The notes beneath the pieces were generated by a model, which searched no databases, was not told where the DNA came from, and saw only the letters and a program-made list of their open reading frames with translations. From the NCBI GenBank assembly GCA_019634415.1, contig JAHQVJ010000039.1, forward strand, positions 46,497-110,496: a DNA stretch of 64,000 bases, read 5' to 3'. Positions 34,368 to 40,668 of this stretch are shown here, piece after piece (positions within the stretch are counted from its first letter, which is position 1; every line of letters begins with the position of its first letter). Made by a program: the position numbers and the translations under genes. Origin of the DNA: Myxococcales bacterium. GTDB taxonomy: Bacteria; Myxococcota_A; UBA796; GCA-2862545.

Positions 34368-35825
34368 TCAGCGGCCGGTGGGGATCCAGGAGACGCACCA
34401 CGTGGTGGCGAAGCCCGCCATCATGGCCAGGGTGCGAAACGGGAACTCGTGTCCGTCGATCTGCGGGAAGTCCACGAAGGCAGGGATGCCGAGGGTGCCG
34501 TCTCCCGCCAAGAGCCGCACACCCACGCTCACGCCGAAGCCCGCGAGCGCTCCGAGTCGAGTGGTCCGCGCGGAGAACAGGGCCAGGGTGAGCTGTGGGA
34601 AGAGCACGCAGTACACGACGTCTCCGCACAGGTACCACAGCGCCCCCACGCTCTGGACCGACAGGGCCACCACGGTGGCGACGCCCCCGAGGAGCACGAT
34701 GGCTGCGCGCAGCACCCTGCGGGTCTCCTCGTCCGGGGCATCGGGCCGGATCACGCGGGCGTAGCCGTTCCAGGTCGCCAGCGAGGCGGCCGACAGGATG
34801 GAGCTGTCCACGCTGGACATTACGGCCGCGCTCACCGCGCCGAGCCCCAGGATCGCCACCCAGTCGGGCACGGCATAGCGAAGCACGTAGGGCAGCACGA
34901 GGGCAGGGGTGTCCGCCAGGGCCGCTGCCTGATCTCCCGCCAGCGCCGTCCAGTCCAGCTGCGTGGCTGCGAGGCCCAGCAGCAGGGGGGGCACGGCCAT
35001 CAGTGCGCACAGCACGCCGGCGGCCATCGAGGTGGCGCGGGCCGCCTCTGGCGTGGGGCAGGCCAGCACGCGCTGGAAGTACACGTTCCAGGGAATGCCG
35101 CCCAGGATGAGCAAGATGCTCCAGTCCGCGTAGGACAGGGCCTCCCCCGTCGAGCTCAGTCGGGCGGAGGTGGCCAGGCTCAGCAGTGGGGACAGGCCGC
35201 CCGCGGCGGAGACCACGTAGGGCACGGCGATGCCGAGGCCGGCGACGATCAGCAGCAGCTGCAGCACGTCGGTGCTCGCCACCGCGCGAAGCCCGCCCAC
35301 CGTCGTGTACAGCACTGCCACCGCCGAGGAGATCAGGATGGAGGTGGTGAGATCCACCCCGAGCACCGTGCCGAAGGTGGTGCCCAAGGCGACCAGGATG
35401 GCGCCGGACCAGAACAGCTCTGCGAGGATCGCGGGGGCCAGCATCAGCAGGCCCACCCAGGGGCCGTACCGCTCCTGGAACGGGTCCACGAGGGTGACGT
35501 AGCCGCGCCGCCGCATCTCGGCGGCGAAGAAGGCCCCTCCCACCATCAGCGACACGGCGTAGCCCAGGCCTGCCTGAGCGCCCCAGAGCACGCCCGAGGT
35601 GTACGTGTTCTCCGCCGTGCCGTTGATGTAGCCGCCCCCCACCCAGGTGGCGGTCATGGTGAGCAGCCCGATCCAGACGGGCAGCGCACGCCCAGCGAGG
35701 AGCAGCTCGGTGAGGCTGCCGTCGGCACCGTCGGGAGCGGAGCGGCCCGCCCGCACTCCCACGACGAACACAGCGGCGTACAGCAGGGCGATCACGCCGA
35801 CGGCGGCAAGGGTGACGCTGGACAT
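34368..35825 (-). CDS. Sodium/solute symporter resembling animal high-affinity choline transporter
   Basis: A 485-residue, about 13-helix transporter of the sodium:solute symporter family. Start ATG at 35825. Several segments agree closely with the animal choline transporter (SLC5A7/CHT1): WVGGGYINGTAE, GYVTLVDPFQERYG, LILGGIPWNVYFQRVL, GLGAVSAAVMSSVDSSILSA and a final FPFRTLAMM. Ordinary bacterial members (PutP, PanF) do not share the GGGYINGTAE or GGIPWxxYFQRVL wording. Substrate choline is therefore plausible but unproven. The long cytoplasmic C-terminal tail of the animal protein is absent. Neighbours do not indicate a pathway. Confidence 0.85.
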   Translation of the reverse strand: MSSVTLAAVGVIALLYAAVFVVGVRAGRSAPDGADGSLTELLLAGRALPVWIGLLTMTATWVGGGYINGTAENTYTSGVLWGAQAGLGYAVSLMVGGAFFAAEMRRRGYVTLVDPFQERYGPWVGLLMLAPAILAELFWSGAILVALGTTFGTVLGVDLTTSILISSAVAVLYTTVGGLRAVASTDVLQLLLIVAGLGIAVPYVVSAAGGLSPLLSLATSARLSSTGEALSYADWSILLILGGIPWNVYFQRVLACPTPEAARATSMAAGVLCALMAVPPLLLGLAATQLDWTALAGDQAAALADTPALVLPYVLRYAVPDWVAILGLGAVSAAVMSSVDSSILSAASLATWNGYARVIRPDAPDEETRRVLRAAIVLLGGVATVVALSVQSVGALWYLCGDVVYCVLFPQLTLALFSARTTRLGALAGFGVSVGVRLLAGDGTLGIPAFVDFPQIDGHEFPFRTLAMMAGFATTWCVSWIPTGR

Positions 35826-35929
35826 GCCGCACCATGGACCGGCGCCTCTCGGTTTTGCAAACGTCGTCGACTGCACCCCGCCGACCCCCAGCCGTTGCTA
35901 CACTTCGGTCGGCGCGGGTGGGAGGGTCC

Positions 35930-37708
35930 ATGCTGTGGGGGATGGCGGCGACACTGGCCCACGGAGGGGTGATCGACGTCGGATCGGCGGGCGTGCCCGA
36001 CGTGCGGGCGGCGCTCGATCAGGCCCAGCCGGGGGACGTCCTACAGCTACGAGGTGGGGTCTACGAGGGCTCCCACGTGGTGACGGTGGACGGGTTGGTG
36101 GTGGAGCCCGCCAAGGGGGCTGTGGTGGTGCTGGTCTCCGCGAAGGAGGGCCCTTCGGACAATCCGACGTCCCACGGCTTCTTCCGTGCGAGCGGCGTGA
36201 CGCTCACGGTTCGCGATCTCACGATGGACGGAGATGCCTCCTTCCGGGTGGCTGCCGCCTCGGAGCCAGGCGGGCACCTGATCCTCGACAACGTGGAGGT
36301 CCGAAACGCCAGCCACCTGGGCAGTGGCGCCGGGGTGGTGGTGAACGAGGTGGCGTCGCTGACGGTGACGAACAGCACCTTTCGCGACAACACGTCGCTG
36401 CAGGGCGACGGTGGAGCCATCTTCGCCCATCTCGGATCCACCGTGCTCGTGTCGGAGTCGACCTTCACCGGATGCACGGCGGAGCAGGACGGGGGCGCGG
36501 TCAACTGTCGGGGCGCGTGCACCATCACCGACAGCGTGCTCTCCGACAACGAGGCCGTAGCGGGCAACGGCGGTGCGCTGGCGGTCGCGTTCTCCCCGGG
36601 AGTGGAGCTGAGGGGCAACCGGCTGTGTGACAACCGGGCGGGTCGCGACGGTGGAGCGGTCTTCGTGGGAACGGGTGCGAGCGGAACCTTCGGCTTCAAC
36701 GTCCTGTGGGGCAACGAGGCCTCGGCGTCGGGTGGTGCCGTGTATGCGGCGAGCCCCGTGACGTGGTTCAACAACGACTTCCTCGACAACGAGGCGAACG
36801 GGCTCGGCGCTGCGGGTGCGGCCCCCTTCGCTGCCACCACGTTCGTGAACTCGCTGGTGGTGGGTCACCGTGGCAGCGCCTCGGCCGTGTTCTCGGGCAG
36901 CGGGGTGACGCTGTCGCACACCATGACCTTCGACAACGACCTGCCCTACGTCGGCAACGGCGTGACGACGTCCCTGTCCTGGGACGACGATCCCTCCTTC
37001 GTGGGCTTCGATCCCTCCGACTGTCTCGGCTCCGACCTGCACCTGGCCTTCGACAGCCCTGCGGTCGGCCTGGGAGACGAGACCTACGGTGACGATCTCG
37101 GTGCCTTCGGGGTGGGCTGCAGCGAGGATCAGCCCGAGGTTCCCGGAGATGGGGTGGATCAGGACTGCGACGGGGTGGACGACTGCTTCGAGGACCTCGA
37201 CGAGGACGGCTTCGGCGACTCACGGCGCACACTGCCGGGCACCGACCTGACCTGTGACGAGCCCGGGGTGTCGTCGCAGGACGGCGACTGCGACGACGAC
37301 GATCCGGCGGTGAATCCCGCCGCCGACGAGATCCCCCTGGACGGGGTGGATCAGGACTGCGACGGCACCGAGGACTGCTACGAGGACGACGACGGGGATG
37401 GCTACGGAGAGGGGCGTCCCAACGAGGAGTCCGAGGATCTGACCTGCAGCGAGGAGGGGGTCAGCCTGATCGGAGGGGACTGCGACGACCGCGAGCCGAT
37501 GGTGCATCCAGGTGTGGTGGAGATCGACTGCAACGGATTGGACGACGACTGTGACGCCGCCACGCCGGATGGCTGTGACGACCCGCAGGGCGGAGGGTTT
37601 CGCGGCGCTGGCTGTGGCTGTGACCCCGTCTCGGGGCTCACCGTCGGGTGGGCGCTGGTGCTGTTGCTGGCTCCCTACGCGGGGCGCCGCCGCTGCGCGC
37701 TCAGTTGA
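35930..37708 (+). CDS. Secreted right-handed beta-helix protein with MopE repeats and sorting tail
   Basis: A 592-residue protein. Start ATG at 35930 with GGGAGGG upstream, then a signal peptide (MLWGMAATLAHG). Residues about 20-390 form a parallel beta-helix with repeated GGAxF/GGAVx and DNxA turns, as in polymorphic outer-membrane and pectate-lyase-like proteins. Then come three MopE-type repeats (DGDCDDDDPAVNP, DGVDQDCDG), which are predicted metal-binding loops. The C-terminus has GCGCDP, a hydrophobic helix and GRRR, a MYXO-CTERM-like sorting signal. Likely displayed on the cell surface. Its stop overlaps the stop of the convergent BLUF gene by 8 bp. Confidence 0.88.
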   Translation: MLWGMAATLAHGGVIDVGSAGVPDVRAALDQAQPGDVLQLRGGVYEGSHVVTVDGLVVEPAKGAVVVLVSAKEGPSDNPTSHGFFRASGVTLTVRDLTMDGDASFRVAAASEPGGHLILDNVEVRNASHLGSGAGVVVNEVASLTVTNSTFRDNTSLQGDGGAIFAHLGSTVLVSESTFTGCTAEQDGGAVNCRGACTITDSVLSDNEAVAGNGGALAVAFSPGVELRGNRLCDNRAGRDGGAVFVGTGASGTFGFNVLWGNEASASGGAVYAASPVTWFNNDFLDNEANGLGAAGAAPFAATTFVNSLVVGHRGSASAVFSGSGVTLSHTMTFDNDLPYVGNGVTTSLSWDDDPSFVGFDPSDCLGSDLHLAFDSPAVGLGDETYGDDLGAFGVGCSEDQPEVPGDGVDQDCDGVDDCFEDLDEDGFGDSRRTLPGTDLTCDEPGVSSQDGDCDDDDPAVNPAADEIPLDGVDQDCDGTEDCYEDDDGDGYGEGRPNEESEDLTCSEEGVSLIGGDCDDREPMVHPGVVEIDCNGLDDDCDAATPDGCDDPQGGGFRGAGCGCDPVSGLTVGWALVLLLAPYAGRRRCALS

Positions 37709-38153
37709 CCTCGACCAGGCTGCGCTGGGCATGGCGCTCCACCGCGTGGAGAAACCCGTTCGCCTTGGCCGCCGTCAATCGGTACGGCGTGTAGCGATCC
37801 CCCAGGGTGTGGCGAGCCACGATGGTCTGGTCCACGACAGGTGCGTCGAGGAGGGTCCCCCCGTCGAGGTGGGCCACCGTGAAGCGGTCGTAGGTGCGCG
37901 ACGCGATGGGCTCGCTCTCGATGACCTGCAGCCGGTAGTGTCGCGGGTCGCGCGTCAGGCGGTCGTGCAGCTTCGCGACGTCCACGAGATCTGCCTCGAT
38001 GGCCTGCAGGAAGGTGCCGTGTCCGTAGAACAGCACCCCCGTGACCTCGTTGGCCGCGTTGTTGTTCTGCGCCGTGGTCACGATGTCCTGTAAGTCGTGG
38101 AACGGCGCCAACTCCCTGTGTGTACTGCAGTACACCAGCCGTGACATCCTCAT
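37701..38153 (-). CDS. Stand-alone BLUF photoreceptor
   Basis: A 150-residue protein with a complete BLUF (blue light using FAD) domain: RLVYCSTHRE (Tyr of the light switch), NNNAANEVTGVLFY (flavin Asn), GTFLQAIEAD (the conserved Gln) and DPRHYRLQVIES. A short C-terminal helical extension (about 100-150) is the usual output region of short BLUF proteins. Start ATG at 38153 with GGGAG 7 bases upstream. It binds FAD and changes state on blue light; the partner is unknown. Confidence 0.88.
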   Translation of the reverse strand: MRMSRLVYCSTHRELAPFHDLQDIVTTAQNNNAANEVTGVLFYGHGTFLQAIEADLVDVAKLHDRLTRDPRHYRLQVIESEPIASRTYDRFTVAHLDGGTLLDAPVVDQTIVARHTLGDRYTPYRLTAAKANGFLHAVERHAQRSLVEVN

Positions 38154-38291
38154 TGTGCTCTCCCGAGAGCCACTGGGGCCCTCCTCGTCTGGTCGTCGAC
38201 ACAAGCGAGGTTGGCGTTTAGTCGCACCCAGTTCCCATGGGGTTGCACGGGTCGGCCCGAGGGGCAGTACACTGATCGGCCGGAGTCTACG

Positions 38292-39389
38292 ATGATCGTG
38301 GAGCGGGCCGATCTCGCGGGGGCTCGACTGTCCCTCCCGCGACCCGGGCGCCGTCGCCTTCGCTCCATGCGTGTGGTGGCACTGGTGACCTGGCTGGTGC
38401 TGGGGCTCGTGCTGTGGTGGGGGAGCCGTGCGACCCAGGTCGACCTCACGCCGCCGCCGGATCCACAGGTCACCGAGCCGGGTCCAGGGCTGCACGGCGC
38501 CTACGTGGCGCGGCGCGCCCATCATCTGTCGCAGCTGCTCCCACAGGCGTTTCCGCCAGCTCCTGTCCTGGGCCATCCGCCTCCAGGGATCTGGAGATCC
38601 GTGCTGCAGCAACCAGCCGATCGTGCCCTGGTGGTTCAGATCACGAGGAACGCCACGGTGCACGACCCGGTGTGGGTGCTCCGGGATCCCGTGATTGGCC
38701 AGCCTCGCGGACGCCGGATCGAAGACGACGAGATGCTTCGGGCTCTGCGAGGATGGGCGCCCACCTCGCTACCGGAGCTACCGGATCGCGGCGAGGCGAC
38801 CTTGGCCTCCCTGGTGGAGGAGAGTGCTGTTCAGCTCCGCGGGACCGGCCGTCCCGCGCTGTTCGCGGCTCCGGAGGGAGCGCACGTGGTGGACCGGGCC
38901 GTGCGGGACGTGCTGCGGTATGCCGAGCTGCGTCGCGATGCCTCGGAGGCCCTCGTGGCGGCCCAGCGCGCCCGTGCGCGAGCTGCCTGGGCGGAGGCTC
39001 GACCGGCGCTGTTGCAGGCCCAGGCGGAGCGCGCTGCAGGGCTACGGGGGGCGCTCGGGATCTGGGCGGCGTGCGGCGTCGCCGGGCTGCTCGCCTGGTG
39101 GGCCCTGGGGCGTCGGCGGCTCGCCGTGGTCATCGGCCCACACCACCTGATGCTGGGGCAGCGGCAGCTGCTGTGGGAGGAGGTGGCGGATCTGTGGTGG
39201 TACCCCGACGAGGTGGGCGTTCGCCGCACCGACGGCAGCACCGTGGTGGTGGGAGGCCTGGCCCTTCGACCGGCAGAGGTGCGTGCGCTGGAGCGGGAGT
39301 GCTGGCCGCTGTGGGCTCGTGATCGAGAGGGTCGAGACGAGGCGTCGGAGCAGGCGCTGCGCGAGCTGATGGACCTGTCTGGGGCGTAG
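38292..39389 (+). CDS. Two-span membrane protein, unknown function
   Basis: A 365-residue protein starting at the ATG at 38292 (GGAG 6 bases upstream). Transmembrane helices at about 27-46 and 255-278 flank a large outer domain; a C-terminal cytoplasmic part of about 90 residues has an LWWYPDEVGV and VGGLALRP beta-type segment that looks like a PH-like or bPH2 domain. No certain family. It ends 5 bp before a strong hairpin and converges on the tRNA-like locus. Confidence 0.65.
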   Translation: MIVERADLAGARLSLPRPGRRRLRSMRVVALVTWLVLGLVLWWGSRATQVDLTPPPDPQVTEPGPGLHGAYVARRAHHLSQLLPQAFPPAPVLGHPPPGIWRSVLQQPADRALVVQITRNATVHDPVWVLRDPVIGQPRGRRIEDDEMLRALRGWAPTSLPELPDRGEATLASLVEESAVQLRGTGRPALFAAPEGAHVVDRAVRDVLRYAELRRDASEALVAAQRARARAAWAEARPALLQAQAERAAGLRGALGIWAACGVAGLLAWWALGRRRLAVVIGPHHLMLGQRQLLWEEVADLWWYPDEVGVRRTDGSTVVVGGLALRPAEVRALERECWPLWARDREGRDEASEQALRELMDLSGA

Positions 39390-39393
39390 GCGT

Positions 39394-39428
39394 GCGGCCC
39401 CTGAGGTCTAACCTTCCCCAGGGGCCGC
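39394..39428. terminator. Strong hairpin between membrane-protein gene and tRNA-like locus
   Basis: GCGGCCCCTG (39394-39403) pairs perfectly with CAGGGGCCGC (39419-39428), with GG:CC continuing inside across one mismatch and a nine-base loop. It can fold on either strand and lies at the 3' ends of both the plus-strand gene and the minus-strand RNA locus, so a bidirectional terminator is likely. There is no T-run. Confidence 0.6.
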
Positions 39429-39444
39429 GGGAGCCGCGATTGCT

Positions 39445-39586
39445 GCTGCCAACGGCGTTGAATTCGACGGTTCAGCTCTAAGTGCCGGCGCTCTGGCCCC
39501 TGAGCTACTGCCCCGCAGTGGATGGGGCAGGCGAGGTTCGAACCCGCGACCTCCGGCAAGGGGTCGTCGAACATCGAGATGGCAGC
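39445..39586 (-). tRNA. Permuted tRNA-like module 2 (3' half upstream of 5' half)
   Basis: Reading the minus strand, the 3' half comes first: anticodon-stem strand GCCGG (39557-39553), variable AGGTC, T arm GCGGG-TTCGAAC-CTCGC (39547-39531), acceptor CTGCCCC (39530-39524) and discriminator A (39523). After an 8-base linker comes the 5' half: acceptor GGGGCAG (39514-39508), TA, D arm GCTC-AGGGGCCA-GAGC, G26, and anticodon-stem strand CCGGC (39488-39484). Acceptor (7/7), D (4/4), anticodon (5/5) and T (5/5 with one GU) stems all pair. Outside the anticodon stem the flanks pair again: TTCGACG with CGTCGAA and GCTGCCA with TGGCAGC. Joining the two halves gives no normal loop with U33, so decoding ability is doubtful. 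CCA is not encoded. A Y-RNA-like tRNA mimic is the main alternative. Confidence 0.7.
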
Positions 39587-39627
39587 CACGGCAAGGCTGA
39601 GTCTCGGAGGAACAATCTCAATCTTCC

Positions 39628-39733
39628 GGCCCGACACCGGGTGTCCGGCGCGTCTACCCTTCCGCCACTCCCGCGTAGGGGCGCCGCTGGCGCCAGGATG
39701 CGGGAGGCAGGATTCGAACCTGCACGTCGAGCC
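39628..39733 (-). tRNA. Permuted Leu-type tRNA-like module 1 lacking an anticodon loop
   Basis: Minus strand, 3' half first: extra-arm strand GGCTCGAC (39733-39726), GT, T arm GCAGG-TTCGAAT-CCTGC (39723-39707), acceptor CTCCCGC (39706-39700), discriminator A (39699). A 24-base linker that can form its own GGCGCC hairpin follows. Then the 5' half: acceptor GCGGGAG (39674-39668), TG, Leu-type D arm GCG-GAAGGGTAGA-CGC, G26, a shortened hairpin CCGG-ACAC-CCGG where the anticodon arm should be, T, and extra-arm strand GTCGGGCC (39635-39628). The extra arm pairs 8/8 (one GU) and is joined to the T stem by GT exactly as in class II tRNA-Leu. The break is at the tip of the extra arm. With a four-base loop it cannot read a codon. 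Confidence 0.68.
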
Positions 39734-39794
39734 ATTCAGCTTGAACCTGAACCTGAGCTTCACCTCCGTTGAGGGACGCCATCCGAAGACGACG

Positions 39795-40538
39795 TCACCC
39801 GAAGAGGTAACCGAGCAGGACCTCTCCGATCTCACGTCGCTGCACCTCGGCGTCGTTGGCCCGGGAGCGCGCGCGCTTCACCGCGTTGCGGAGCACGTCG
39901 ATGCGCTCGAGCAGCTCCTCCTTGCGAGGGACGGGCAGGGCGCCGGAGCGGTAGGTGGTCTCCCAGTGGCCGATCGTGACGTCCTCGGAGATCAGCTGGG
40001 TCTGCGCGGGGTGGTGCTCCGTGGCGTCGTAGAGCACCACGGGGCGCTGCACCTTCTTGGTCTTGTGGGTGCGTGCGGGATCCGTGCGGAACAGCTTGGA
40101 GTTCGGGTCCTTGGTCCACGTCTTCGACTCGTCGAGCACGGGCATGCCGGCGACGAAGGTGTGCAGGTCGTTGAGCTCCTTCTCCAGGAAGATGAGCAGC
40201 GTGACCGGCACGTCGGAGAGCACCGTGGTGCCGTCCACCACCACGTCGGCCTGGGCCTCGCGGTTGCCCCACTCCTGGGTGGCCTCGATGTCCAGGTTGG
40301 TGGCGCGCAGCTTGCGCACGCGCTTGAGCACGTCCTCCGCCACCAGCTGGACCTGCTTGGACTCGGAGGGGAAGGTCTCCCCGTCGTCGTCGGTGGGGGT
40401 GAACTCCCGCGCCATTCCGTTGTAGAGCTCGTCGCGCTGGGCCTTGCGGAAGAGATCCGTGAGCTCCGAGTAGGTGCGTGTCTTCACACCTTTGCGGACC
40501 GCGACCACCTCGTGCAGCTTCATTCGTTCGTCTGACAT
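39795..40538 (-). CDS. Conserved protein of a widespread uncharacterised family (DUF7873-like)
   Basis: A 247-residue soluble protein. Its text (VVAVRKGVKTRTYSELTD near the start, DVVVDGTTVLSDVPVTLL, LEKELNDLHTFVAGMPVLDE, a THKTKKVQRPVVLYDATE segment, and a final VLLGYLFG) matches a family I remember from Actinobacteria and other phyla that has no known function; I believe it is listed as DUF7873, but could not check. No catalytic motif is obvious; it is helical at both ends. The notable context is that it ends directly upstream of the permuted tRNA-like RNA locus on the same strand. A functional link is possible but not shown. Confidence 0.75.
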   Translation of the reverse strand: MSDERMKLHEVVAVRKGVKTRTYSELTDLFRKAQRDELYNGMAREFTPTDDDGETFPSESKQVQLVAEDVLKRVRKLRATNLDIEATQEWGNREAQADVVVDGTTVLSDVPVTLLIFLEKELNDLHTFVAGMPVLDESKTWTKDPNSKLFRTDPARTHKTKKVQRPVVLYDATEHHPAQTQLISEDVTIGHWETTYRSGALPVPRKEELLERIDVLRNAVKRARSRANDAEVQRREIGEVLLGYLFG

Positions 40539-40668
40539 CCGACCGTCCTCATGAGCGTCGCTAACCGGTGGCTTCAGGGGCGTCCCGAGCCGACGTTGGA
40601 GGATCGGCGAGCGAGGAGCAACCGGATAGCTTGGACTCCCGACTGCGCGGCCTCACCCTCGGAGCAAC

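Larger units (their letters stand above)
39429..39794 (-). ncRNA. Structured RNA locus containing two permuted tRNA-like modules
   Basis: This 366-bp gap has no credible protein gene. On the minus strand it begins right after the stop codon of the gene at 39795 and runs to the hairpin at 39394-39428. Besides the two tRNA-like modules, flanking segments can pair: CGGAGG (39768-39763) with CCTCCG (39610-39605) around module 1, and GGTTCAG (39753-39747) with CTGAACC (39475-39469) between the two outer ends. A small hairpin TTCAG-GTTCAAG-CTGAA also lies upstream of module 1. If RNase P and tRNase Z cut at the acceptor ends, three RNA pieces held by the two acceptor stems would result, each of two having a 3' end fit for CCA addition. 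No promoter was recognised; co-transcription with the upstream gene is possible. Confidence 0.65.

Noticed and set aside
39441..39484. A tmRNA tag frame in the flank of module 2 (PLAAAIA in one frame)
   Set aside because: There is no stop after the alanines, no resume codon context and no pseudoknots, and a D stem is present that tmRNA lacks.
39429..39640. A group I intron (permuted intron-exon) splitting the tRNA
   Set aside because: No internal guide sequence pairing with the 5' half end and no recognisable P7 or P3 core was found in the flanks.
39463..39733. A conventional tandem tRNA array on the minus strand
   Set aside because: The 5' acceptor GCGGGAG followed downstream by CTGCCCC does not pair, and the first T arm has no D arm before it. 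Only the permuted pairing closes both acceptor stems.
39734..39752. A selenocysteine-type anticodon arm (TTCAG-GTTCAAG-CTGAA, anticodon TCA)
   Set aside because: The hairpin has U33 and A37 in the right places, but the surrounding D arm and an 8-bp acceptor stem are missing. It is kept only as a local hairpin.
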